Virus record (IMG/VR): IMGVR_UViG_3300033388_002017
Coordinates: 1-39,434 of that record
Direction: 5' to 3' (one strand)
Origin: a virus
DNA length: 39,434 nucleotides
Of this stretch, positions 1 through 6,842 are shown in pieces. The notes under the pieces were generated by a model, which saw nothing but the letters and a program-made list of their open reading frames with translations, ran no database searches and had not been told where the DNA came from. The position numbers and the translations under genes are program-made. Position 1 is the first letter of the stretch, and the number at the start of each line of letters is the position of its first letter.

Positions 1-94
1 CTTTGTGTCTTAAATACATTATGCATAGTTGCAAGATTATTAAGAACTCTGCTGCTGAAAGTAATAATACGTGTTTTTTTATTAGTGGTTTCAT
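1..94 (-). CDS. Small membrane protein, partial at left edge
   Basis: The frame opens with ATG at 94 behind a GGGAG ribosome site nine bases upstream and runs off the window at base 1. The 31 visible residues start MKPLIKKH and then form a hydrophobic helix. The nucleotide sequence is identical to part of the 302-residue gene at 37455-38363, where the same residues open its membrane domain. Here there is no upstream zinc-ribbon part, because a different gene precedes it. The full product is probably a short two-helix membrane protein. Function is unknown. Confidence 0.5.
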   Translation of the reverse strand, partial: MKPLIKKHVLLLSAAEFLIILQLCIMYLRHK

Positions 95-108
95 TGGTAT
101 ACTCTCCC

Positions 109-207
109 TTATAGGTAATGTAGATATAATAATAATGGTAAATAGATTAAAGATAACTTCAATATTAATAATGCTATCTTTAATCTATCTTCTTTTAACT
201 TATTCAT
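109..207 (-). CDS. Hypothetical 32-residue membrane peptide
   Basis: A 32-codon frame starts at ATG 207, overlapping the end of the 200-721 gene in a different frame, and stops at 109, just before the next start at 94. The N-terminus is charged (MNKLKEDRLK), followed by a leucine/isoleucine-rich stretch able to span the membrane. It fills the gap between two genes with tight overlaps, which is the main argument that it is real. Its ribosome site is weak and no family is recognised. Confidence 0.35.
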   Translation of the reverse strand: MNKLKEDRLKIALLILKLSLIYLPLLLYLHYL

Positions 208-721
208 CTTTAGTCTTTTTTCTGTACCAATCAACTAATTTATATTCACCTTCTGCAGAATAACCACTAATCAATATACCAGGTTCTCCATCAATTAATA
301 TTAACGAGTAACCTTCTTCGTCGTCATAATATTTCAAATAATATTTATACGCTTCAGTTTCTTCTCTAAGCTCATCAATAAAGTTTCCTTTTTCAATTAC
401 TTCATTTTCTAATTTTGCGTTCTCTTTTAACTTTAATTGAATACTATCTAAATGACTTTGAATAGAATTTAAATACTTACAGTCTGTATTAAATCCTAGC
501 TCTGTTAATAGAAAATCATATAACTTAACAGATATAATTTTATTGTTTAATTTATCCGCTAACTCATTTGCTTCATTAGCTTTCTCTACTAGGCCATTAA
601 CTACATCCATCAACTCAGTATTATTAATCATATCATAAGTTCCTACTACTCTATGTAGCCCAGCATAATTAATATCTCCAATTGTATTATCAATCATTTT
701 AATCATTTTATCATCTAACAT
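200..721 (-). CDS. Hypothetical early protein, coiled coil
   Basis: A 173-residue acidic protein. Residues about 35-125 are rich in Leu, Lys, Glu and Asn with heptad character, suggesting a coiled coil; the C-terminal 50 residues are mixed and Tyr-rich. The start at 721 overlaps the preceding gene's stop, and a GAGGTGA box lies about 12 bases upstream, so initiation is probably coupled. It has no counterpart between the repeat anchors on the right side of the window. No family recognised. Confidence 0.75.
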   Translation of the reverse strand: MLDDKMIKMIDNTIGDINYAGLHRVVGTYDMINNTELMDVVNGLVEKANEANELADKLNNKIISVKLYDFLLTELGFNTDCKYLNSIQSHLDSIQLKLKENAKLENEVIEKGNFIDELREETEAYKYYLKYYDDEEGYSLILIDGEPGILISGYSAEGEYKLVDWYRKKTKDE

Positions 722-980
722 GTTTACTGATCACCTCAATCCCTAAAATCACCTGTCCTTCTTTGCAGTAATCTGCATCATCTAAAATGTAATGTATTTT
801 AGCTAATACACTTTTACCAGAGAATTTTCTTGATTCATGTAAGCTTGGATTGTATTGTTTCAGATGTAACACATCTCCAAGTTTAAAATCTCTATCATTA
901 TTTCTAACCTCAAAAGGTTTAATCCCACAAGCGACATCTGTAAAGTGAGGTTCTTCCGTTTTCAATTCATGTATTTTCAT
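711..980 (-). CDS. DUF3850 / ASCH-like RNA-binding-fold protein
   Basis: An 89-residue protein with the DUF3850 pattern: MKIHELKTEEPHF near the start, then K-P-F-E-V-R-x-N-D-R-D-F, G-D-V-L-x-L, and a C-terminal I-L-G-I-E-V strand. DUF3850 belongs to the ASCH/PUA-like fold, generally thought to bind RNA or modified nucleotides; no specific role is established. The frame ends in TGA TAA. The start at 980 follows AAAGGATTC and overlaps the upstream gene (ATGA). A second, diverged copy lies at 3794-4138. Confidence 0.85.
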   Translation of the reverse strand: MKIHELKTEEPHFTDVACGIKPFEVRNNDRDFKLGDVLHLKQYNPSLHESRKFSGKSVLAKIHYILDDADYCKEGQVILGIEVISKHVR

Positions 981-1183
981 TTCTGAATCCTTTCTTTTTT
1001 ATTATGTTGTTCATCTTCTACAGTTTCCTGCCATCCACTACCAGAGTCAATAATACATTTACTACAATGACTATTTAAAACTTCTAAATTATCTACATCT
1101 CTTGAGTAAACACATTTATCTATTTTAAAAGATATAGAGCATGTGTTACAAAATTCTTTTACAAATACTTTAGTTTGATTCAT
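977..1183 (-). CDS. Hypothetical cysteine-rich small protein
   Basis: Sixty-eight residues starting at ATG 1183 (MNQTKVFV), which sits six bases after AAGGTG; a longer frame upstream lacks a ribosome site. Cysteines form C-x2-C (residues 12-15), a single Cys and a second C-x2-C (HCSKC), consistent with a small zinc ribbon. It overlaps both neighbours by a few bases, as is typical of a tightly coupled early operon. Function unknown. Confidence 0.7.
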   Translation of the reverse strand: MNQTKVFVKEFCNTCSISFKIDKCVYSRDVDNLEVLNSHCSKCIIDSGSGWQETVEDEQHNKKERIQK

Positions 1184-1400
1184 CTGACACCTTTTCATTT
1201 CTAAATGGATTAGGTTCACCGTATATTAATTTCATATAATCGTCTGACCAATAGTGTTTATCTTCTAATTTAAGTTTTTCAAGTTCTTCAACTGTCATAA
1301 TTTTAAGACCGGCAGTAAAATATTCTTCACATCTAAACTCACCATACCAACAACTAGCCTTTGAACAACTTTTACATACTTGTACTTTTTTATTCGCCAT
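1170..1400 (-). CDS. Hypothetical cysteine-rich early protein
   Basis: Seventy-six residues. The N-terminus holds C-x2-C-x4-C and a further Cys (VCKSCSKASCWYGEFRC), like a zinc knuckle; the rest is acidic and amphipathic. Start at 1400 after AGAAGGATCTA. The 38505-38720 gene on the right side of the window is introduced by the same leader AGAAGGATCTAATG, although the proteins are not obviously related. No family recognised. Confidence 0.75.
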   Translation of the reverse strand: MANKKVQVCKSCSKASCWYGEFRCEEYFTAGLKIMTVEELEKLKLEDKHYWSDDYMKLIYGEPNPFRNEKVSDESN

Positions 1401-1590
1401 TAGATCCTTCTTTCTTTAGTCCAAAATCCTGTGGTAATAATCTAGGATTCGGATTGTTTAATTTCTCACATTCGTTAAATTCATTTATAAATTTAATTCT
1501 CTGTTCTTCTGAAGTATCCGGATGCAACTTCAATGTAATTAAACCTATCAATTCTACATTAGTTCCATCTTTAAGATTATATTTTCCCAT
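1390..1590 (-). CDS. Hypothetical 66-residue early protein
   Basis: The chosen start is ATG 1590 (MGKYNLKDG); a GTG one codon upstream is possible. A central Leu/Ile strand is followed by a helix (SEEQRIKFINEFNECEKL) and a Pro/Asn-rich tail. It abuts the stop of the coiled-coil gene upstream and overlaps the next gene downstream. No known family, no transmembrane segment. Confidence 0.65.
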   Translation of the reverse strand: MGKYNLKDGTNVELIGLITLKLHPDTSEEQRIKFINEFNECEKLNNPNPRLLPQDFGLKKEGSNGE

Positions 1591-2159
1591 CACTTATCTT
1601 CTTTCTCTAGTTGTTTATTAAGAATACCATGATATAATAATTCTCTCTTTAATAATTCTTTTAACATATTGTTACCACCGTTTGACATTATTCCTTTTAT
1701 CGTCCAGCCAATCAAAGCGTCTTCTCTAAGTTCTCTAGTTTCCCAGCCTAAATTAGCTACTGTTGTAACAAGTTTGCTATATTCATTATTCAATCTAACA
1801 TTTTCTTTCTGTAACTCATTAATCTTTGCTTGATAACTACCTATTGTTACTGATGCGCCATAGTCTAAAGATTTTTCATATGCTTCAACCCTAGCCTTAA
1901 GATCATCACGTTCTTTAGCTGTTTTTCGTATCCTTTTAGTTAAGTCTAATACATTCCTTTTTTCTTGTTTTAAAGATTTTTTTAATGCATCAATTTCTAA
2001 AGGCATCACGTTCAATTCATGACGTTCAATTATTTCTTTCATAACATCACGCTCATCCTTTGCTTCTATGAGTTGATCGAGTTCTTCATTTTGTTTACTC
2101 ATATCGTGTCCTAAATCAGATTGAATTATTTTTAACCATCCTCTTATATCACCTAACAT
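1590..2159 (-). CDS. Coiled-coil early protein (left copy)
   Basis: A 189-residue protein dominated by a coiled coil from about residue 20 to 130 (KRIRKTAKERDDLKARVEAY and similar). The C-terminal 60 residues are a mixed helical part ending GILNKQLEKEDK. Start at 2159 after GAGGTGAATC. A nearly identical copy is present at the right edge (38881-39434), differing at a handful of residues but carrying a zinc-ribbon tail that this copy lacks. The match covers 1623-2056. Possibly a structural or DNA-associated early protein; function unknown. Confidence 0.8.
   Translation of the reverse strand: MLGDIRGWLKIIQSDLGHDMSKQNEELDQLIEAKDERDVMKEIIERHELNVMPLEIDALKKSLKQEKRNVLDLTKRIRKTAKERDDLKARVEAYEKSLDYGASVTIGSYQAKINELQKENVRLNNEYSKLVTTVANLGWETRELREDALIGWTIKGIMSNGGNNMLKELLKRELLYHGILNKQLEKEDK
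1623..2056. repeat. 434-bp direct repeat, left copy
   Basis: Aligned base for base with 39001-39434 without gaps and with about nine mismatches. It lies inside the coiled-coil gene. The match ends only because the window ends. Together with the 114-bp identical repeat at 1-114, it shows that the two window ends derive from the same locus or a duplicated one. Confidence 0.95.
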
Positions 2160-2295
2160 GATTCACCTCTTTACATTTACATCCATCACAGAAACCTTTT
2201 GTTATTAAAGCATCTGATACTCTACATTCGTTTTGGATCTTGAATTTAATACCTACTTTAAATATTACAAGTTCTTTGTATATGCATTTACTCAT
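2149..2295 (-). CDS. Hypothetical small cysteine-rich protein
   Basis: Forty-eight residues from ATG 2295, seven to eight bases after AAGGG, ending inside the start of the coiled-coil gene. It has a basic N-terminus and a C-terminal cluster CDGCKC that could bind a metal. The frame precisely fills a gap between two genes and overlaps the next by eleven bases. No family recognised. Confidence 0.55.
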   Translation of the reverse strand: MSKCIYKELVIFKVGIKFKIQNECRVSDALITKGFCDGCKCKEVNHVR

Positions 2296-2297
2296 GA

Positions 2298-2657
2298 TTA
2301 CATCCCTTCTGTAATATTCATTATTTTAATAGTTAGACTAAGTACTTCCATATAGTCTATATTGAATTTTCTGTATTCTTCTATCGATGCAAGTTCAAAC
2401 TCTTTGTAACCTGGTATAGTCTTCATACCTTCAAGTACTTCTATTGAGTATTTTAGTGTATCAAATTCTTCTATGCCAACTAATTCAGACATTTGCTTTC
2501 TCATTAGATTTTCAGCATATATTGTTAATTTTACACCATAGTCTACAGTTTTCTTTGTTACTTCTGTTCCTACAATTTCTTTTACTATTTGTATCTTGTT
2601 CCAGAGATTAACTTCATCTGTTGTTAGGAATTTATTTAACAGTTCTTGCATTTCCAT
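2298..2657 (-). CDS. Hypothetical helical early protein
   Basis: A 119-residue, mostly helical, acidic protein beginning MEMQELLNKFL. The start at 2657 is set by TGGAGG seven to eight bases upstream; two upstream in-frame Met codons overlap that site and are rejected. No transmembrane or metal-binding motif. The gene follows a hairpin-containing gap, so it may head a sub-operon. Function unknown. Confidence 0.7.
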   Translation of the reverse strand: MEMQELLNKFLTTDEVNLWNKIQIVKEIVGTEVTKKTVDYGVKLTIYAENLMRKQMSELVGIEEFDTLKYSIEVLEGMKTIPGYKEFELASIEEYRKFNIDYMEVLSLTIKIMNITEGM

Positions 2658-2713
2658 ATTTACCTCCAAATATCTATTTTAAACAATCTAGTGTTTCCAA
2701 CATCAAAATGCTA

Positions 2714-2731
2714 CTTCGCCACAGGCGGAAG
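2714..2731 (+). terminator. Hairpin, possible plus-strand terminator
   Basis: CTTCGCC-ACA-GGCGGAAG forms a GC-rich stem with one bulge. On the plus strand it is followed by ACTTTTTT, so it has terminator form in the direction opposite to the genes. On the minus strand there is no U run. It may block antisense transcripts or be a processing hairpin between the 2738 and 2657 genes. Confidence 0.45.
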
Positions 2732-2737
2732 ACTTTT

Positions 2738-3211
2738 TTATTTTGATAATTTTATTATCGTTTTTTCTAGTGCTAGGATTGTTTCTTGATCAGATTGTAA
2801 TTGTTCTTTAAATTCTTTGTATAGCTTTTCATTATACTCAGCTTCTATAACTGCATCAGTTTCGAACCTATCGAGTATCTTTTCTAATTCTTTGTTTTTT
2901 GTTGTTACTTCTACTATTTCCAGTTGTAATGCATTATGAAGGTTAATATTTTTATCATGTCCGATATTTATTGCGCAAGACGATTCTATCATTCCTTTTT
3001 CGCCTTCATGTACTGGCTTTGCTCCAGTTTTTACTATTTCGGCATATCTTGCGAACGTTTCAGCTGCTTCTGGTTCGTTTTGTAAGACATGTTCAGTGAG
3101 TTCTAATAATAGAAATTGATCCATTGTTAATGCTTTTTCTTTGTAATCTGCTGTAAACTTAACTTCTCTATAATATTCTAATACCTTTTCCATAAGTTTT
3201 TTATTTTTCAT
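2738..3211 (-). CDS. Hypothetical early protein, coiled-coil C-terminus
   Basis: A 157-residue protein with helical N-terminus (MKNKKLMEKVLEYYREVKF) and a C-terminal coiled-coil segment from about residue 105 (EVTTKNKELEKILDRF to the end). The start at 3211 follows the upstream gene by two bases, with GGGAGTTAATC as ribosome site. Not recognised. Confidence 0.75.
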   Translation of the reverse strand: MKNKKLMEKVLEYYREVKFTADYKEKALTMDQFLLLELTEHVLQNEPEAAETFARYAEIVKTGAKPVHEGEKGMIESSCAINIGHDKNINLHNALQLEIVEVTTKNKELEKILDRFETDAVIEAEYNEKLYKEFKEQLQSDQETILALEKTIIKLSK

Positions 3212-3213
3212 GA

Positions 3214-3579
3214 TTAACTCCCTTTTCGTATTGATGTAATGTCGTTTTCTCTTATTTTAATATCAATCTTTAATGAGTATATTTGTTCTTGGACATACTC
3301 GCCTAATAGCTTCTTAGTGTCTCTTAGCGCTTCTAAGTCACATACACTTGCTATGCCTTGCGCCATTTCTTTTGCTGTTGAGAACGGTACTGGTGCTGTT
3401 CTGTAGTTGGTCATTTCTAACCCTTCATATGAAAGGATAGCAATTTTGTTTGTTAATTCATATTTATATTTTCTGTTTAGGTCTATATACTCGCTGCCCA
3501 ACTTCTTTTTTTCTTCTACTAACTCGTTAACCTTCTTGAGCATGTTATCTCTTTGTTGTTCTAGTTGATCCAGCTCCAT
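3214..3579 (-). CDS. Hypothetical coiled-coil early protein
   Basis: A 121-residue protein with an N-terminal coiled coil (residues 1-45, MELDQLEQQRDNMLKKVNEL) and a second helical part near the end. Start at 3579 after AAGGGATAGGCT. It overlaps the upstream small membrane protein gene by about 35 bases. No family recognised. Confidence 0.75.
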   Translation of the reverse strand: MELDQLEQQRDNMLKKVNELVEEKKKLGSEYIDLNRKYKYELTNKIAILSYEGLEMTNYRTAPVPFSTAKEMAQGIASVCDLEALRDTKKLLGEYVQEQIYSLKIDIKIRENDITSIRKGS

Positions 3580-3661
3580 AGCCTATCCCTTCCTTTTTAT
3601 CTTGGTTAATAGTCCAGATGATTAAAGCAATCAATATTATTAGTATTATATAATGAGTCAT
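3545..3661 (-). CDS. Small single-helix membrane protein
   Basis: Thirty-eight codons from ATG 3661, eight bases after GGGAG. Residues 4-19 (YIILIILIALIIWTIN) form a strong transmembrane helix, followed by a basic/polar tail. The gene overlaps both neighbours (3 bases upstream, 35 downstream). Small one-helix proteins recur in this early region; function unknown. Confidence 0.55.
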   Translation of the reverse strand: MTHYIILIILIALIIWTINQDKKEGIGYGAGSTRTTKR

Positions 3662-3807
3662 TGTTTTATCTCCCAATCAGATGGTAACATTGTTGTAGAT
3701 CTTATTACTTTGCATATGTAGTGTAATTCGCATTGTTGACATATTACTTTTTTCTTACATATGCTTTTCATTTCATTAAATGCTTTTTCAATCTTATTCG
3801 CAGCCAT
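3658..3807 (-). CDS. Hypothetical 49-residue Cys-rich protein
   Basis: Start placed at ATG 3807 (MAANKIEKAF), five bases after an ATAGAGG box of the early-gene type; an upstream in-frame ATG at 3849 has that box about 19 bases away and is less likely. Cysteines form C-x8-C-x2-C-x5-C (residues about 21-38), like a zinc finger. It overlaps the DUF3850 gene by 14 bases. Confidence 0.6.
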   Translation of the reverse strand: MAANKIEKAFNEMKSICKKKVICQQCELHYICKVIRSTTMLPSDWEIKQ

Positions 3808-4138
3808 TAGTACCTCTATTTTCTCTTGTATAGCTGATTCCATCGTCACTTACACAAAGTACCTCTATCGACATAATTGCGTAACCAGCCTTTACAAATG
3901 ATCCATCACTTAGTACATAAGTTACTTTTGCTGCTATTTCTCTGCGAGTGTATTTACCTGGTGATCCTTTAATAGTACATTTTTCTGAGTCATATACTTT
4001 TGGTTTGTATTCTTGTAGTAATAGGATATCATTTATTTGAAATCCACCTCTATCATCTTTTCTTACTTCAAATTTCTTCTTTCCGTTTAATACTGAATTG
4101 AAATATTTTGGTAATGTTTTTAGATCATGTATTTTCAT
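3794..4138 (-). CDS. DUF3850 / ASCH-like protein, second copy
   Basis: A 114-residue protein sharing with 711-980 the layout MKIHDLKTLPKYF, K-K-F-E-V-R-K-D-D-R, I-N-D-I-L-L-L-Q-E-Y and the final MSIEVL strand. It carries a roughly 20-residue insert in the middle and a longer C-terminal tail. The start at 4138 follows a variant early box (AATAGAGGACGAT). The fold is presumed PUA-like and RNA- or nucleotide-binding. Two diverged paralogs in one phage suggest different partners. Confidence 0.85.
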   Translation of the reverse strand: MKIHDLKTLPKYFNSVLNGKKKFEVRKDDRGGFQINDILLLQEYKPKVYDSEKCTIKGSPGKYTRREIAAKVTYVLSDGSFVKAGYAIMSIEVLCVSDDGISYTRENRGTNGCE

Positions 4139-4180
4139 ATCGTCCTCTATTTATTCTTTATAGTGTGTTAATGTTTACCT

Positions 4181-4357
4181 CTAAAACTTGTTAGATTCGT
4201 CTGAAATTACTATTATTCCTTTACCACTAGTATTAAGCGTTTCTATGTTACCAGTTCCACAGACGATGTGTATTCCATCTTTGCACTCTTCTATTTTGAG
4301 TAGTACGCCTTGATTGGTTGTTAACTCTATGTGACCTCTTACTTTTTCAACTTTCAT
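4181..4357 (-). CDS. Hypothetical 58-residue beta-rich protein
   Basis: ATG 4357 lies just after an exact GAAAGATAGAGG box. The product MKVEKVRGHIEL continues as alternating strands with two Cys, a G-T-G-N turn and a K-G-I-I-V-I strand, consistent with a small beta barrel. No recognised family. The stop at 4181 is followed by a gap of about 40 bases before the DUF3850 gene. Confidence 0.65.
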   Translation of the reverse strand: MKVEKVRGHIELTTNQGVLLKIEECKDGIHIVCGTGNIETLNTSGKGIIVISDESNKF

Positions 4358-4366
4358 TAGATACCT

Positions 4367-4501
4367 CTATCTTTCTATTTTATTAATTCTTTTTATTTCA
4401 AAGTGTTCTTTCATTTCTTTTAGCCATTTTTCATCTTTTTTCTCTTGTTCTGTTTTTGGTGGTATTCCTTTTAATACTTGATTCCATGCCCAACCACTCA
4501 T
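4367..4501 (-). CDS. Hypothetical 44-residue basic helical protein
   Basis: ATG 4501 follows an exact early box. The product starts MSGWAWNQVLKGIPPKTEQE and continues as a charged Lys/Glu helix. Its final codons GAA AGA TAG form the early box of the next gene, so stop codon and downstream ribosome site are shared. No family recognised. Confidence 0.6.
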   Translation of the reverse strand: MSGWAWNQVLKGIPPKTEQEKKDEKWLKEMKEHFEIKRINKIER

Positions 4502-4509
4502 AACTACCT

Positions 4510-4617
4510 CTATCTTTCGTTTTTTATAGTTAACTTCATTTGCTCTATTTTGGTTCTAAGAGTTTTTATGTTGCTTTTAATGCTGTTGTGTTTTTGCTTT
4601 ATGGTTTGCTTTTTCAT
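4510..4617 (-). CDS. Hypothetical 35-residue basic peptide
   Basis: ATG 4617 follows an exact early box at 4623-4634. The peptide is Lys-rich and helical (MKKQTIKQKHNSIKSNIKTL) and ends in GAA AGA TAG, which again makes the box for the next gene. Very short, but the two boxes on either side argue for translation. Confidence 0.5.
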   Translation of the reverse strand: MKKQTIKQKHNSIKSNIKTLRTKIEQMKLTIKNER

Positions 4618-4636
4618 GTTGACCTCTATCTTTCTT

Positions 4637-5053
4637 TTATATTTCCGTGAAGTATTTTCCTACTATTTTTTTGAATTCTTTCTCATCATGATTATTACGA
4701 ATGCTTTCTATGATGAATTTTTTAATATATCCTTTCGAATGTCGTTTTATTTCTTCGTGTTGTTCTGAGATTTCTTTGACTAAATTTTTAATCGAATCAG
4801 AATTAATAAAATACATATCTCCGGCTCTGGTATTTACATTATATCTTCTTCTCATGTCAGCAGCTGGATAAACTTCGCCATAATCTAAATCACCTGAGTA
4901 TTCTCCTATTTTTTCGTGTCCATTTTTATATTTTGTTAACTCATTTGTAAATTGTTTCGCCTTTTCTATAAAGTCTTCTTCAACTTCTATTATCGCCATA
5001 TTTCTCGAATGATAATATTGACTTACTATTAAACAATACTTATATTTTTTCAT
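4637..5053 (-). CDS. Hypothetical 138-residue early protein
   Basis: Begins MKKYKYCLIVSQYYHSRN, a hydrophobic strand followed by mixed segments and a Lys/Glu-rich C-terminal helix (EQHEEIKRHSKGYIKKFIIE). The start at 5053 follows a variant box (AAGATAAAGAGGTCAAT). A soluble alpha/beta protein without recognisable motif. Confidence 0.7.
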   Translation of the reverse strand: MKKYKYCLIVSQYYHSRNMAIIEVEEDFIEKAKQFTNELTKYKNGHEKIGEYSGDLDYGEVYPAADMRRRYNVNTRAGDMYFINSDSIKNLVKEISEQHEEIKRHSKGYIKKFIIESIRNNHDEKEFKKIVGKYFTEI

Positions 5054-5088
5054 ATTGACCTCTTTATCTTATAGGTAGTTACATCCTA

Positions 5089-5259
5089 TTAACTTGCTAT
5101 TGATTCTTGATACATTAATTGATATTGAAGTTGTTCACTTTGAGATTTATACTTCTTTGCATGATTCCACATCTTTTTAATTTTCTTTGTGCTTAGTTGG
5201 AAATTGCTTGATCTTTGGATATTTTCTTCTTTATAGTGATTAAAATCATATTCGTTCAT
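5089..5259 (-). CDS. Hypothetical 56-residue helical protein
   Basis: Start set at ATG 5259 (MNEYDFNHYKEEN), ten bases after GGGAGGAATA, which lies in the last codons of the upstream gene; longer starts precede this site. The product is polar, Gln/Lys/Ser-rich and helical. Not recognised. Confidence 0.6.
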   Translation of the reverse strand: MNEYDFNHYKEENIQRSSNFQLSTKKIKKMWNHAKKYKSQSEQLQYQLMYQESIAS

Positions 5260-5264
5260 TTTTA

Positions 5265-5735
5265 TTATTCCTCCCATAAGAAGTTTTGCCCAATCATCTT
5301 GATCCATTCTTCCATGTTGTTGTTATTTAATTCTAACCAACGTCTTTGAACTTGTTTCTTAAGATTATTATTGTATGATGCGCCATCTTTTGAGTCTAAC
5401 CATGAGTGGTCTGTCCTATATACATAAATCCATAAACCGTTTAACATTGAAGTTTCTTTGTTGCATCCGCAGATGGGTTCGTGTTTATCTAAACTTTCTC
5501 CAGCGTGACCATTGAGAATGAAATAAGGTTCTTCTACATCTTGCATGATGCTTGGCATCCTCACTACTTTTTTAATCGTAGTTTTTATATAAGAACGTTT
5601 CAGAGGTTTTTGAGATTGTTTGAGCGGTGTTCTTTTCAAAGGTTTCTGAGGTTTGTTCTTAATATATGATCTCTTCAATGGTTTTGGTTGTTTCTTTTCT
5701 CTTGGTGCTGGTTTAGGTATAGGTTGTCTTTCCAT
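5265..5735 (-). CDS. HNH-like phage protein with basic repeats
   Basis: A 156-residue protein. The N-terminal 60 residues carry three copies of a basic repeat (KPLKRSYIK, KPLKRTPLK, KPLKRSYIK) behind a Pro/Lys stretch, typical of NinG/HNH-type phage proteins. The core D-K-H-E-P-I-C-G-C-N-K, then G-L-W-I-Y-V-Y and D-H-S-W-L, follows the layout of phage HNH-fold proteins (KHxIxxGxxNR...GLWVYL), though the usual Arg and second His pattern is degenerate. Start 5735 after AAGGAGTAAATC. Nucleic-acid binding is likely; catalytic activity uncertain. Confidence 0.6.
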   Translation of the reverse strand: MERQPIPKPAPREKKQPKPLKRSYIKNKPQKPLKRTPLKQSQKPLKRSYIKTTIKKVVRMPSIMQDVEEPYFILNGHAGESLDKHEPICGCNKETSMLNGLWIYVYRTDHSWLDSKDGASYNNNLKKQVQRRWLELNNNNMEEWIKMIGQNFLWEE

Positions 5736-5745
5736 GATTTACTCC

Positions 5746-5925
5746 TTACAAATCTACAAATTCTGGTTTGCTTATATATTCAGCATGTGGACATTCGATT
5801 GTTACTGTAAATGGCGTCTCTTTGTTCATTTTGTCGGTTTCTATTTCTGTATCCATCATCTCGTTTAAAAATCTACATACCTTTATATGACAACATTTTT
5901 TACACTGTTCCATACATGGGTTCAT
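5746..5925 (-). CDS. Hypothetical zinc-binding small protein
   Basis: Fifty-nine residues from ATG 5925, behind GGAGGTATTAAT. The N-terminus has a dense Cys cluster (CMEQCKKCCHIKVC), and a fifth region E-C-P-H could complete a metal site. It stops eleven bases before the start of the HNH-like gene. No family recognised. Confidence 0.65.
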   Translation of the reverse strand: MNPCMEQCKKCCHIKVCRFLNEMMDTEIETDKMNKETPFTVTIECPHAEYISKPEFVDL

Positions 5926-5965
5926 ATTAATACCTCCATATTGTGTATAAGTCTGTGGATATTGT

Positions 5966-6121
5966 TTATAACTTCATCATGCCAATTACTAAAGATTTCT
6001 TGTTTTCTTCTACTTGACGTTTTTCATAGTACTTTGTTTTCATCTTCTCGATCCATTTGTCGAGCTTTACAAGAAGATAAATGAATATTGCTACACATGT
6101 ATAAAATATCACATCGAACAT
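5966..6121 (-). CDS. Small membrane protein with basic tail
   Basis: Fifty-one residues from ATG 6121, with GGAGG inside the end of the HTH gene. Residues 4-19 are a transmembrane helix (VIFYTCVAIFIYLLVK), followed by a charged cytoplasmic-looking helix. It directly abuts the HTH gene, so the two are probably co-translated. Function unknown. Confidence 0.6.
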   Translation of the reverse strand: MFDVIFYTCVAIFIYLLVKLDKWIEKMKTKYYEKRQVEENKKSLVIGMMKL

Positions 6122-6307
6122 TTAGTCCTCCTTTGATGTACCGTACCACATTCTTTTAACTTCACTTCTTTTTATAAATCTAACGCCTGCGGGTTTGTAT
6201 GATTCAATGATTCCTTCTGCTACCCATCTTTTTATAGTTCTTAATGATACTTTTAATATTAATGCTGCACCGCTCATTGTATATCGTTCGTCTTTAAATT
6301 CTTTCAT
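6122..6307 (-). CDS. MerR/excisionase-type HTH DNA-binding protein
   Basis: Start set at ATG 6307 (MKEFKDERYTMSGAALILKV), five bases after GGAGG, giving 61 residues; longer frames extend into the promoter. The core M-S-G-A-A-L-I-L-K-V-S-x-R-T-I-K-R-W, then I-x-S-Y-K-P-A-G-V-R-F-I-K-R-S-E-V, matches the helix-turn-helix_17 / excisionase family (winged helix). It has its own terminator and consensus promoter upstream, so it is separately controlled. No integrase is present, so it is more likely a regulator than an excisionase. Confidence 0.8.
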   Translation of the reverse strand: MKEFKDERYTMSGAALILKVSLRTIKRWVAEGIIESYKPAGVRFIKRSEVKRMWYGTSKED

Positions 6308-6325
6308 ATGTCCCTCCTTTACACT

Positions 6326-6354
6326 ATTATACATCTTATCGTGTCCCTTTTCAA
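6326..6354 (-). promoter_or_regulatory. Sigma-A-type promoter for the HTH gene
   Basis: Minus strand: TTGAAA at 6354-6349, a 17-base spacer, and TATAAT at 6331-6326. The spacer and -10 overlap GATAAGATGTA (6330-6340), an 11-mer also found at the promoters at 11554-11582 and 11846-11874. It lies about 19 bases before the HTH start. Confidence 0.8.
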
Positions 6355-6391
6355 CCCTTTTTTGCATTTATTTTTATTTGTTCAACTTAAA

Positions 6392-6417
6392 ATAACGACT
6401 CTTTATAGAATCGTTAT
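6392..6417 (-). terminator. Rho-independent terminator inside early region
   Basis: An eleven-pair stem with one G-U pair on the minus strand (ATAACGATTCT / AGAGTCGTTAT), a four-base loop, then TTTT. It ends the operon carrying the methyltransferase and the 6489-6830 gene. The next promoter follows at once. The gap 6308-6488 holds only this and that promoter. Confidence 0.7.
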
Positions 6418-6488
6418 CATTAATATAGTCTTTTTATGTGCTTTTTTTGCCCTGTAGCGATATTTATATATTATCTAGTGCTATCTAT

Positions 6489-6830
6489 TCAATCTTTGTT
6501 ATATTTTGATGATGGGTAAATATCTGTTAATTCATGGGGTTCTCGAGTGAATATATACAATCCTTTGGTTTCTTTCCAATGATCCAGGTATGAATCTAAT
6601 CCCATGCGATCAATTACCTTTGCAGCTTCTTCTAATTCATATATTAATTGGTTGTCTTTGAAGAAGTGTTTTTCTAGCTTTTTAATCTCTCTTCTGATTA
6701 TATAAGCTTTTGGAATTAACATTAATTTTAAATAGATATAATCAAAGGCTTTATAGACTATATCTTCTTGCTTATTAAGTTGATCAATACGATTGTTTAA
6801 TACTACTATGTTGTTATAGTCTTTAGCCAT
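6489..6830 (-). CDS. Hypothetical 113-residue early protein
   Basis: A helical, mixed-charge protein starting MAKDYNNIVVLNNRIDQLNK, after AAAGGAATAATC. It follows the methyltransferase by twelve bases and is the last gene before a terminator. No recognised domain; C-terminus is Tyr/Pro-rich. Confidence 0.7.
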   Translation of the reverse strand: MAKDYNNIVVLNNRIDQLNKQEDIVYKAFDYIYLKLMLIPKAYIIRREIKKLEKHFFKDNQLIYELEEAAKVIDRMGLDSYLDHWKETKGLYIFTREPHELTDIYPSSKYNKD

Positions 6831-6842
6831 GATTATTCCTTT

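Larger units (their letters stand above)
4364..4634 (-). repeat. Early ribosome-binding boxes (three copies)
   Basis: The minus-strand 12-mer GAAAGATAGAGG occurs exactly at 4364-4375, 4507-4518 and 4623-4634, each six to seven bases before the ATG of a small gene (4357, 4501, 4617). An A/T-rich stretch such as TATAAAA usually precedes it. In the first two cases its TAG is the stop codon of the upstream gene. Late genes use AGGAGG instead. Confidence 0.8.

Noticed and set aside
4478-4768. Plus-strand open frame over small early genes
   Set aside because: It is the antisense of real minus-strand genes with early boxes, has no ribosome site, and its Phe/Leu/Ser-rich sequence is that of a shadow frame.
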